Virus record (IMG/VR): IMGVR_UViG_3300027985_000657
Location: 1-59,197 of that record
Source of the DNA: a virus
Strand: one strand, 5' to 3'
Length of the DNA stretch: 59,197 nt
Each line of letters begins with the position of its first letter. The stretch's first letter is position 1. Positions 22,953 to 29,532 of the stretch are shown here, in pieces. The translations under genes were made by a program, and so were the position numbers. The notes beneath the pieces are model-generated. The model searched no databases, was not told where the DNA came from, and saw only the letters and a program-made list of their open reading frames with translations.

Positions 22953-23201
22953 TACTTTCTTCAGTTCTACATTTCCTGGCTCATTTGAAATAACCTCAAA
23001 ATCTGTTCCAAATATTTTTACAATATCACCAACATCGGGCTTATCCCAATTATCACCAGACCATTTTTTAAGAACGAAGGGTTTATTATCTTTATGTTTT
23101 ACTTTAATAGTTTTTGTTTCGGATTTTTTCTTACATACTGAACAAATCATGTCACCTTCTGGTATTTCTTGACCACACGCCACACAATAATTAGTACACA
23201 T
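22944..23201 (-). CDS. small zinc-ribbon protein, 85 aa
   Basis: CVAC (residues 6-9) and CSVC (20-23) form a zinc ribbon at the N-terminus. A C-terminal beta domain with VGDIVKIFGTDFEVISNEPG resembles a small SH3-like barrel. Start codon overlaps the upstream stop (TAATG). Possibly nucleic-acid or protein binding. Confidence 0.6.
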   Translation of the reverse strand: MCTNYCVACGQEIPEGDMICSVCKKKSETKTIKVKHKDNKPFVLKKWSGDNWDKPDVGDIVKIFGTDFEVISNEPGNVELKKVNA

Positions 23202-23533
23202 TAGTATATCCTCTGAATGATTACACAGTCTGCTGTTGTGCTTTCATCCCTATACTTTCTTCCGGAACTCCATATGAATTCTAAATTCTCAAAACCAGTA
23301 AAACCTTTAATATATTCAATATACAGATTTCTAGCTTTAACAAGAATTGGATTGTCAGAGGACATATAATTTTCAGATAATTTTGGTAATTTGTGTCTTG
23401 TTTTGCTTCGATATACTCGTTCTAGATGAGTCTTAAAATTTTCATAAGATATCAATAAATTACCATAGGTTGTAATAGTTTTAAATCCAGAATTTGTAAA
23501 TAATCCGAACTTTTCTTTTGATTGATCACCCAT
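23201..23533 (-). CDS. hypothetical protein, 110 aa
   Basis: No clear ribosome site, but the gene fits exactly between its neighbours. Basic in the middle (RVYRSKTRHKLPKL), mixed alpha/beta, no membrane segment. Not recognised. Confidence 0.5.
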   Translation of the reverse strand: MGDQSKEKFGLFTNSGFKTITTYGNLLISYENFKTHLERVYRSKTRHKLPKLSENYMSSDNPILVKARNLYIEYIKGFTGFENLEFIWSSGRKYRDESTTADCVIIQRIY

Positions 23534-23535
23534 GA

Positions 23536-24012
23536 TTAATGCACCGTATCGTAGTACTTACCAAGTTCTGTAGCAGAACCTTCAAACCATATTGCATCAT
23601 ATTTTGGTAATTCAGAGTATAACATATGCTTTACTCTAACTTTAATTTCTCTATACCAAAATCTGATTGCACTTGGAATATAAACTAAAAAGGGCATAAA
23701 TGGTCCAAAAATAGCATTCTGAACAGTATGTCCATATTCATGACTCATAAGACCTTTATTTGGACATGGCGCATGGACAAAAAATACAAGACCTATTGAG
23801 AACCCATAACCAATCCGATGTGAATTTTGATTGTATTTTAGTTGTAAATATAAAATTCCATTGTATTTTTTAACCGTACCAAATGGCAGCAACACTAACA
23901 ATAGAATAAAACCTAGAACGGTCATTAATAGTCCCCATGTCAAATTCAAAAACAAATATAAGAATTTGTTTGATATGACTTTTTTACCTAGATAATACGC
24001 AAAACCTTTCAT
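23536..24012 (-). CDS. membrane protein with HExxH zinc-peptidase motif, 158 aa
   Basis: A hydrophobic segment (about residues 18-44) precedes HEYGH (H91, E92, H95), then a second hydrophobic stretch (FGPFMPFLVYIPSAI) and E144 in WFEGSATELG, a likely third zinc ligand. This layout matches small membrane-bound putative metallopeptidases found in bacteria and phages. Substrate unknown; a wall-lytic role is not supported. AAAAGGAGAATTTAGAAA precedes ATG. Confidence 0.65.
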   Translation of the reverse strand: MKGFAYYLGKKVISNKFLYLFLNLTWGLLMTVLGFILLLVLLPFGTVKKYNGILYLQLKYNQNSHRIGYGFSIGLVFFVHAPCPNKGLMSHEYGHTVQNAIFGPFMPFLVYIPSAIRFWYREIKVRVKHMLYSELPKYDAIWFEGSATELGKYYDTVH

Positions 24013-24043
24013 TTTCTAAATTCTCCTTTTTTTTTATTTTTTA

Positions 24044-24412
24044 TTATCCTCTGTTTAAAAAATCAAAGTCATCTTCAAATACGATTTTATCATCTTTTTG
24101 GACTTCTCGTACTTTTATATGACCTGCTGAAAACGACACAACATAGTCTGCATTGAAATCAATTAAACCCTTAAGACGTTTTGCAATTTTTTCTTCGACC
24201 GTCTCATATTTAGGAATGACAACTACGTCCGCTTTCTTTTCTTCCGGTGGTAATAATTCTATTTCACTTTCAGCAAGTGTATATGGAACATTACCATTAT
24301 AGCATGAATAAAACTGTGCTGGTTTGCCATCCATTGCAGCCACGAATGGTGAATCAATAACAAACTTATTTTCTTTAATTCTTACATTATCTCCAAATTC
24401 AAATTTTGCCAT
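24044..24412 (-). CDS. hypothetical protein, 122 aa
   Basis: GAAGGAGACAGATATTA precedes ATG. N-terminal third looks like a small beta-barrel (FGDNVRIKENKFVI, YTLAESEIELLPPEE), resembling KOW/SH3-type phage proteins. The central K-K-A-D-V codons contain a GCGGACG core. Function unknown. Confidence 0.55.
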   Translation of the reverse strand: MAKFEFGDNVRIKENKFVIDSPFVAAMDGKPAQFYSCYNGNVPYTLAESEIELLPPEEKKADVVVIPKYETVEEKIAKRLKGLIDFNADYVVSFSAGHIKVREVQKDDKIVFEDDFDFLNRG

Positions 24413-24663
24413 TAATATCTGTCTCCTTCTGTTACTTTGATGTTTTGAACACCATAATATTTATGCTTTTTACCTCTAATTTTATTATAAGCATCTGTAT
24501 ATGACTTTGCCCACACATGACGCTTAACCTTAGAAACTAACTTATCCTTATAAAAAGTATTTTCTTGAATTATTCTTTCAAAAGTTACTAAATATCTTTT
24601 TCTATGAATAAGTTTGCTTATAAATCTTATGATTTTCTTATGAATTTTTCTTATTTTTTTCAT
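24412..24663 (-). CDS. small basic protein, 83 aa
   Basis: Very Lys/Arg/His-rich throughout (MKKIRKIHKKIIRFISKLIHRKRYLV), with the start overlapping the neighbouring stop region. It may bind nucleic acid or membranes. No family recognised. Confidence 0.5.
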   Translation of the reverse strand: MKKIRKIHKKIIRFISKLIHRKRYLVTFERIIQENTFYKDKLVSKVKRHVWAKSYTDAYNKIRGKKHKYYGVQNIKVTEGDRY

Positions 24664-24665
24664 GA

Positions 24666-25028
24666 TTATTTACCTGGACTTTCTGGTACTGAATGATAAT
24701 AGATTTTCAAAAACTCATGTAAATCATCTGCAAGTGTTGCTGGTGGAACAGGGTAATCATAAAAACCTACAATTTGAAGTGGGTTAAAACCCGTTCTTGC
24801 TATTCCATCAGAATATTCAAAACCACTTTTCATAATATCACCATCATCCCACACATGTTGAATCATCACCATATGACGTCCATCTGGTAGTGACATATCA
24901 GAAAATATCTTACCATCAAATACAAAATATTTTGTAATATTTGTATCCTTTGGCATAACCTTATTCGGATGTTTTTTTACAAAATATCCATTTCCTACCT
25001 GTACTAGTTCAAATACTTTTCTTTCCAT
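24666..25028 (-). CDS. hypothetical protein, 120 aa
   Basis: AAGGAGAACTTAAAAAA precedes ATG. Beta-rich, with FELVQVGNGYFVKKHP, MSLPDGRHMVMIQHVWDDG and a Pro-rich end. Looks like a compact soluble domain. Not recognised. Confidence 0.55.
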   Translation of the reverse strand: MERKVFELVQVGNGYFVKKHPNKVMPKDTNITKYFVFDGKIFSDMSLPDGRHMVMIQHVWDDGDIMKSGFEYSDGIARTGFNPLQIVGFYDYPVPPATLADDLHEFLKIYYHSVPESPGK

Positions 25029-25060
25029 TTTTTTAAGTTCTCCTTAGTTTTTTTAGATAA

Positions 25061-25093
25061 AGAAAAAAAAAGAAGCAGTATTAAGCTTCTTTT
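25061..25093 (-). terminator. Rho-independent terminator overlapping stop
   Basis: Minus strand AAAAGAAGC-ttaatact-GCTTCTTTT then TTTTTC. The 5' arm contains the last codons (Lys-Glu-Ala) of the 72-aa membrane protein, so gene and terminator share bases. Confidence 0.8.
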
Positions 25094-25299
25094 GTAGCGG
25101 GTACTTCGCCGGAACCTTTGCCGTCTTTCTTCGCCGCTTTTTTAGCTAATCTTTCTTCTTTTTTTCTTAAAATTTCTTCTTGATAGTTTTCATCTTCGAG
25201 TTTATCTCTTCGAATTCTACTAACCGTATTTACCACGCCGTTTACTACGACACTGGTAACAATACTAGCACCTAAAATCTTCCAAAACATACCTTTCAT
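25081..25299 (-). CDS. small membrane protein, 72 aa
   Basis: N-terminal hydrophobic segment (about residues 5-24, FWKILGASIVTSVVVNGVVN) followed by a charged helical tail rich in Glu/Lys/Arg. AAAGGAGG precedes ATG by 8-10 bases. Promoter-like element at 25322-25350 and overlapping terminator make this a complete one-gene cassette. Confidence 0.7.
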   Translation of the reverse strand: MKGMFWKILGASIVTSVVVNGVVNTVSRIRRDKLEDENYQEEILRKKEERLAKKAAKKDGKGSGEVPATKEA

Positions 25300-25321
25300 T
25301 ATTAAAAACCTCCTTTAGTTT

Positions 25322-25350
25322 TCTATAAAGTGATATGTAAATTATGCGAA
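25322..25350 (-). promoter_or_regulatory. phage promoter-like element
   Basis: Minus strand TTCGCA, TAATTT, ACAT, ATCA, CTTTAT, AGAAAA. Nearly identical over about 30 bases to the elements at 27205-27233 and 27306-27335. It drives the 72-aa membrane protein cassette. Confidence 0.75.
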
Positions 25351-25351
25351 T

Positions 25352-25486
25352 TTAGGCAAATATAAAATACAAAATAATACCGATTATAGACCATATTAGC
25401 AATGAAAATACTGTTGCCCAAAACATGCCTATAAAGAAATCAACACCAGATCGTTTCTCCATTTTTTCATCTTTGTATTCCATCAT
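25352..25486 (-). CDS. tiny membrane protein, 44 aa
   Basis: ATG overlaps the stop of the upstream gene (ATGATG). A charged N-terminus (MMEYKDEKMEKRSGVD) leads into one long hydrophobic segment to the end (about residues 16-44). The promoter-like element starts two bases past its stop. Function unknown. Confidence 0.6.
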   Translation of the reverse strand: MMEYKDEKMEKRSGVDFFIGMFWATVFSLLIWSIIGIILYFIFA

Positions 25487-26136
25487 TTATCACCATGATG
25501 AATTGAAAATATCTTATTTCTTGTATGGTCTTCTACGCGGTATTTTGTTTCATCCCAAACTTCTTCATTACCTTTTTCAAGTTTTGATAATATTGGTCCA
25601 TTTTCATTACATGGAACTGTATATTCATCATATATATGAAAAACCGTTCTTGGTTCTGAAAAATGACTATGATCATCCACGAGTTCATAATACAAAACCT
25701 CATCAAATGGATCATTAATTTTAAATTCCTCATCAAGTTTTGCATAATGTTCTCTAACTTCATGATCACGTATACCAAATAGGTCCGCAATCATTCTTAC
25801 AGGGAATATGTAACCCCTAAAACTAGCCCATATAATTTCATATATATGATGTGTTTGAGGATTAAAGAAATCAGACATATCTCCACCAAATGTTGAATAA
25901 TCTGATAAAAAGATGTTTTGTGTGTAGTGTCTAATTAAAGTACCTAACAATTCTGGGTGCATACTTAAAAAATTAAACATTATTACATTACCAAGATTTC
26001 TTGGTGACATTAATTGTCTAGTATACTCATCTGACAATTTACCAATGGCATAATTTTTAACATAATAATCAATTTCTCTATGTCTGTTTACTGCCCAAAA
26101 CCACCCAATATTTGAAATATCAATCGTTTGTTTCAT
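25483..26136 (-). CDS. hypothetical protein, 217 aa
   Basis: Start MKQTIDISN at 26136 follows GAAGGAGAATTTAGAA; longer frames translate the ribosome site. Rich in His/Tyr/Phe with acidic patches, mostly helical. The end, FSIHHGDK, is not related in position to the HHG tag of the head proteins. No recognisable family or membrane segment. Confidence 0.6.
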   Translation of the reverse strand: MKQTIDISNIGWFWAVNRHREIDYYVKNYAIGKLSDEYTRQLMSPRNLGNVIMFNFLSMHPELLGTLIRHYTQNIFLSDYSTFGGDMSDFFNPQTHHIYEIIWASFRGYIFPVRMIADLFGIRDHEVREHYAKLDEEFKINDPFDEVLYYELVDDHSHFSEPRTVFHIYDEYTVPCNENGPILSKLEKGNEEVWDETKYRVEDHTRNKIFSIHHGDK

Positions 26137-26161
26137 TTCTAAATTCTCCTTCTTTTTTTTA

Positions 26162-26680
26162 TTATTTTTTCTTATAAACGTATTCATAACTGTCAGTTAA
26201 CCAAGGCATTACTTTACTATCTCTAATAAAGAAGTGCTCTTGACCATCTGGTCGTCCAATTTTAATACTTGGACTTAATGTAACATTACCATTTGGCGAT
26301 TTTATAAATCCCCAATTATCACCATTTGGTTGTGATAGCCAGTGTTTGACTGGTATCTGTGTAAGATCATCAAATCCCGGCGATCTAAATACAACATAGT
26401 CATTAAATACTAACATTACATCTCTGTCAATATCTCCTAATTTTGAAAAATCAAAGTTCTTATTAACGAATTGTGTTTTATATACCGTAACTTTCGGTAA
26501 TAATTTAATCTGAACTTTGCGATATTCAATTGCTGAATCATCAACCACTTCAACATCACTATGCATAACTCCTCGATACTTATATGATGTTCTAACAGAT
26601 TCAAATATCAATGGTATTACTACACCATGGCTATATGTGTCGACAACATCATATACTTCACCTTTAAATTTTACTTTCAC
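26162..26680 (-). CDS. hypothetical protein, 172 aa (GTG start)
   Basis: Starts GTG AAA GTA AAA, with GGGAG nine bases upstream; the spacer between them is the recurrent AGATAGCGGACG 12-mer. The protein is beta-rich (EVYDVVDTYSHGVVIPLIFES, VMLVFNDYVVFRSPG). No membrane segment. Not recognised. Confidence 0.6.
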   Translation of the reverse strand: MKVKFKGEVYDVVDTYSHGVVIPLIFESVRTSYKYRGVMHSDVEVVDDSAIEYRKVQIKLLPKVTVYKTQFVNKNFDFSKLGDIDRDVMLVFNDYVVFRSPGFDDLTQIPVKHWLSQPNGDNWGFIKSPNGNVTLSPSIKIGRPDGQEHFFIRDSKVMPWLTDSYEYVYKKK

Positions 26681-26685
26681 GTCCG

Positions 26686-26883
26686 CTATCTCCCTAAAAT
26701 ATGTTTTTCGTAATACTCTTTTACATCCTCAAGTTTCATTTCCTGAAGACTTCCAGCATTGTAAATATCCATCATATGGATAAGTTTATTTCCATACCTA
26801 TCTCCGGCTTCACTTACTTGTCGAATATACCAGTCTTTAGTATTTGATTCTGATGATGCTGTTGTTTCAATAATTGTACTCAT
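26686..26883 (-). CDS. small helical protein, 65 aa
   Basis: Thr/Ser-rich N-terminus then a helical region with LEDVKEYYEKHILGR at the end. No strong ribosome site is seen. It follows the terminator of the 85-aa membrane gene and ends five bases before the next gene. Not recognised. Confidence 0.5.
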   Translation of the reverse strand: MSTIIETTASSESNTKDWYIRQVSEAGDRYGNKLIHMMDIYNAGSLQEMKLEDVKEYYEKHILGR

Positions 26884-26902
26884 TTTAATACACTTTTAGC
26901 AC

Positions 26903-26932
26903 AAAATAAAAGAGAATAGCATTTGCTATTCT
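26903..26932 (-). terminator. Rho-independent terminator overlapping stop
   Basis: Minus strand AGAATAGCA-aa-TGCTATTCT followed by CTTTTATTTT. The 5' arm includes the last codon and stop of the 85-aa gene. Confidence 0.75.
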
Positions 26933-27183
26933 TGTGCCAAGATGAGTTCTATTTCAGTAACTTTACCATCAATCATTTTGTAACTTTTGATAACATTACC
27001 ATCTTCATCTTGAAGCTGTGCTATTTCTCCTTCTTTCAAAGTTTTCTTTAATTCTCTTTTAAATCTTGCAATGTGTATCTGCTGTGCAGCAAATGTAACA
27101 CCCTTTCTTAATACAAAGGTAGTGGTGTTAACAATCGCTAGTACTGCTAAAACACGAATGCTCGTTTCTAAAATTCTTTTCAT
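26926..27183 (-). CDS. small membrane protein, 85 aa
   Basis: N-terminal hydrophobic stretch (about residues 9-24, SIRVLAVLAIVNTTTFVL) followed by a charged tail with ELKKTLKEGEIAQLQDEDG and VIKSYKMIDGKVTEIELI. AAGGAGG precedes ATG by 8-9 bases. It is enclosed by a promoter-like element (27205-27233) and a terminator overlapping its stop. Confidence 0.65.
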   Translation of the reverse strand: MKRILETSIRVLAVLAIVNTTTFVLRKGVTFAAQQIHIARFKRELKKTLKEGEIAQLQDEDGNVIKSYKMIDGKVTEIELILAQE

Positions 27184-27204
27184 TTTTAAAAACCTCCTTA
27201 GTTT

Positions 27205-27233
27205 TCTATAAAGTGATATGTATTTTTTGCGTA
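27205..27233 (-). promoter_or_regulatory. phage promoter-like element
   Basis: Minus strand TACGCA, AAAAAT, ACAT, ATCA, CTTTAT, AGAAAA. Followed by the 85-aa membrane protein gene. Confidence 0.7.
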
Positions 27234-27307
27234 AAAAATAAAAGATAAGAATACAAAAATTCGTCTACTACACTAAGTACGTCCGAGATTTTCCTTATCT
27301 TTCTTTC
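27234..27307 (-). ncRNA. small RNA candidate, about 70 nt
   Basis: Between two promoter elements lies a stretch without any start codon. On the minus strand AAAGATAAG at its 5' end pairs with CTTATCTTT at its 3' end (27294-27302 with 27241-27249), followed by TATTTTTT, a terminator-like tail. Inner complementarity (AAAAT/ATTTT, TACT/AGTA) makes a rod-like hairpin. Transcription would start near 27307 from the element at 27306-27335. No known family. Its placement in a dedicated cassette suggests an abundant regulatory RNA. Confidence 0.6.
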
Positions 27308-27346
27308 CTATAAAGTGATATGTAAATTATGCGAATTTGCGCAAAT
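27306..27346 (-). promoter_or_regulatory. phage promoter-like element with TTTGCGCAAA dyad
   Basis: Minus strand TTCGCA, TAATTT, ACAT, ATCA, CTTTAT, AGGAAA, with the dyad ATTTGCGCAAAT directly upstream. It is the strongest match to the consensus and drives the small RNA candidate. Confidence 0.75.
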
Positions 27347-27348
27347 AG

Positions 27349-27392
27349 AAAAAACCAAGTCCGTGTGCAATAAATGCGTTAACTTGGTTTTT
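27349..27392 (-). terminator. strong terminator at end of tail/lysis operon
   Basis: Minus strand AAAAACCAAGT pairs with ACTTGGTTTTTT around a 21-base loop. It follows the 85-aa protein gene and separates the structural transcription unit from the small-gene cassettes. Confidence 0.8.
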
Positions 27393-27406
27393 ATTAGTTT
27401 ATGTTA

Positions 27407-27664
27407 TTATACGATAAGTGTCCAGGTAGGAACTCCACCAAGCATTACCAATTTGTAATCTCCATCAGCTAATTGTGATGGATCAGGGATTGGATTAGCT
27501 ACAATTGTTACTTCTCCACCAACAACTTGCAGCATATATAATCCATCTGCTAATTCAGCTGGGTCTGATGGTAATTCATTCAATGAATCAAACACCAGTG
27601 TTGCTTCCGTTGGAACTGCTGAAGGATCAGAGTTCTGAAACTTAATTTTAATTTTCTTTTCCAT
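27407..27664 (-). CDS. hypothetical repeat protein, 85 aa
   Basis: Two similar segments, LADGLYMLQVVGGEVTIV and LADGDYKLVMLGGVPTWTLI, form an imperfect tandem repeat of beta hairpins. Last gene of the tail/lysis operon, directly after the holin-like gene. It could be a small virion or fibre-associated protein; no function assigned. Confidence 0.55.
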   Translation of the reverse strand: MEKKIKIKFQNSDPSAVPTEATLVFDSLNELPSDPAELADGLYMLQVVGGEVTIVANPIPDPSQLADGDYKLVMLGGVPTWTLIV

Positions 27665-27677
27665 TTTGAATTTCTCC

Positions 27678-28100
27678 TTAGTTTAATTTTTGATTTTTTA
27701 TTACAAGATTGTAGATTGCTACTACTGATTCAATCATTTCTCCGACACGTTCTGCGTCGAATTCAATACCACGAGATTCACATACTTCTTTTATAGAATC
27801 AAGGGCTTTCTGTTTCTTTTCAGGTCCTGTAAGTCCATTGAGATCTTCAACAGCATACACAATATCTTTTACAATACCCAAAAGTTCTCTTGTGTTCTTA
27901 TCTTTGACTAAAGAATATAACATCGGAGCAAACTGAATAATTGCACCAATAATCACACCCAAACCAAATATAATATTATTAATGTCAGCTTGATTTACTG
28001 TAACATTAACACCGAACAACCCAAGTATTGCAAATACAATACCTGTTAGGAACACAAGAAATGCAACAATTTTTTGAATTAATGCATTAGTTATTTTCAT
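27678..28100 (-). CDS. holin-like membrane protein, 140 aa
   Basis: Two hydrophobic segments (about residues 9-28 and 43-64) separated by a short loop, then a soluble C-terminal helical domain with KNTRELLGIVKDIVYAVE and KKQKALDSIKEVCESRGIEFD. This is the layout of LL-H-type phage holins, which form membrane lesions at lysis. Position after the tail genes fits. Start overlaps the end of the 189-aa gene. No lysin gene accompanies it. Confidence 0.65.
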   Translation of the reverse strand: MKITNALIQKIVAFLVFLTGIVFAILGLFGVNVTVNQADINNIIFGLGVIIGAIIQFAPMLYSLVKDKNTRELLGIVKDIVYAVEDLNGLTGPEKKQKALDSIKEVCESRGIEFDAERVGEMIESVVAIYNLVIKNQKLN

Positions 28101-28656
28101 TCTCGCTTTCCTCCTTATTCTTACGAGTCTTTCCCAATGTTATTTCAACACGAGCAGCTTGAACAAGTTCGTCCATTCTCTTAATATCACTATTACCACC
28201 TAAGGATGTATAGTCTGAAAACCATTTATCCCAGTTGGTTTGATCTGTTTTATTAAAGACGCCCTTTTTATCAAACTTATCATGGAAAAGGTGATTCAAT
28301 TTGATTTGAAGATCTGTCATCTGTGAGTGGTGAAGCTTACCTATTGTATCTTTAATTTCACCAATATCTTTTAAAATTGGTTTTAACTCACTTTTAATTT
28401 CACTAATGATTGCATCTTTTGTTAGTTTTAATTCCATTTCACGTGCTTTATGATCACGTTCAATATTCAATAACCACGGACAACTTACTTTTCGATCTTC
28501 CTGTACTGCACTTATTACTTTATCATTAAATGATTTCCTTACAGATTTTTTACCTTTCTTTAAGTATCTAAATCCTCTAATAGCGGAATCTAAAACACTT
28601 ATGGTAAATATAAGTCCACCACCAATGATAAGAAACCATCTCCAAAACTCTGACAT
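28087..28656 (-). CDS. membrane-anchored coiled-coil protein, 189 aa
   Basis: N-terminal hydrophobic anchor (about residues 5-22) then a basic stretch and a coiled coil (about 75-115, LTKDAIISEIKSELKPILKDIG). Adjacent to the holin-like gene and translationally coupled to it, so it may modulate lysis or sit in the membrane with it. TATAGGAGGAAGAAAT precedes ATG. Function unknown. Confidence 0.55.
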   Translation of the reverse strand: MSEFWRWFLIIGGGLIFTISVLDSAIRGFRYLKKGKKSVRKSFNDKVISAVQEDRKVSCPWLLNIERDHKAREMELKLTKDAIISEIKSELKPILKDIGEIKDTIGKLHHSQMTDLQIKLNHLFHDKFDKKGVFNKTDQTNWDKWFSDYTSLGGNSDIKRMDELVQAARVEITLGKTRKNKEESENENN

Positions 28657-28674
28657 ATTTCTTCCTCCTATATA

Positions 28675-29268
28675 CTATTTTATATGTAATTCTTTTTCTA
28701 TCCAATCTATTAATTGCCCAACATTACCATTTGATGTATATAGGGTAATAATATCTTTTGTCATTTCATCAGTTATAACAGTAGACTTATTTGTTAATAT
28801 TTTTAAAATAACATAGAAATGAACCCATCCCTTTGTTAGTTTTTCTCTTTTATAACGTTTGCCAACTGTTTGTATGTATTTTGTTCTCATGTATTCACGA
28901 TATTGTTCATCATATTGAAATATATTCCAAGTATAGTCCCAATTTCCGTAAATTACATCTCTTAAACAATAAAAATAATTATGTAATAATACTTGATTAA
29001 ATCCTTCATTTTTTCCATTTGTATTAAATGATAGTAAATCATTAATTACTGTCTCGTCTCGTATTACTAAATCATAATCAATACCATCAATTTTAATAAA
29101 TTTTCTAAAATATCCTTTTGGATAATTAGAACATATCGCAACAAAATCTAGGTCATTTGGATTATCGTGAAATATCTGTGACCCTGTCTTAAATATTTCA
29201 ATAATTTTTGTATTAGGAAATCCCTGTTCTTCAAGGATGTCATCAAATAATTGCTTAATATCTATCAT
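28675..29268 (-). CDS. nucleotidyltransferase-like protein, 197 aa
   Basis: Contains the DNA-polymerase-beta-type signature: GS at 29-30, DLD with D39 and D41, and a third Asp in YDLVI (D66). The family transfers nucleotides to RNA, proteins or small molecules (antibiotic resistance, MNT/HEPN antitoxins, tRNA nucleotidyltransferases). The remainder is helical. It lies between the fibre genes and the holin-like gene, an unexpected place. The start overlaps the upstream stop. Confidence 0.65.
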   Translation of the reverse strand: MIDIKQLFDDILEEQGFPNTKIIEIFKTGSQIFHDNPNDLDFVAICSNYPKGYFRKFIKIDGIDYDLVIRDETVINDLLSFNTNGKNEGFNQVLLHNYFYCLRDVIYGNWDYTWNIFQYDEQYREYMRTKYIQTVGKRYKREKLTKGWVHFYVILKILTNKSTVITDEMTKDIITLYTSNGNVGQLIDWIEKELHIK

Positions 29269-29531
29269 TCTTGTTGTACCTCATACTGCATATATATGAG
29301 ATTCATATCAAGAACAACACCCAAGTCACCCAAACCCATTGATTCTGCTGGATAATATGATTCAAGCCAAGCTAAACCTTCTGCTATACCATCAACATCT
29401 TGACTTGCATCTAAAAATACATCATAATCCAAACCGGATGAAGATGAATATGTAATATATACCCAAACTTGTACTGGGGTAGATCCACCAGCAGCTTGAC
29501 TTTGTATGATACCATTTGTTCTATTTAACAT
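29265..29531 (-). CDS. small tail-module protein, copy of a tail-tip domain, 88 aa
   Basis: Residues 22-86 (VWVYITYSSSSG, DGIAEGLAWLESYYPA, LGDLGVVLDMNLIYMQYE) closely parallel a segment of the 1132-aa tail-tip protein (GWVYISYSSSE, DGLEEAQAYIDSNYPA, YGDTLVILDSNGVYIQFE). It appears to be a free-standing copy of that domain. Probably a virion-associated beta-rich protein; likely function inferred from context only. Confidence 0.6.
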   Translation of the reverse strand: MLNRTNGIIQSQAAGGSTPVQVWVYITYSSSSGLDYDVFLDASQDVDGIAEGLAWLESYYPAESMGLGDLGVVLDMNLIYMQYEVQQE

Positions 29532-29532
29532 A

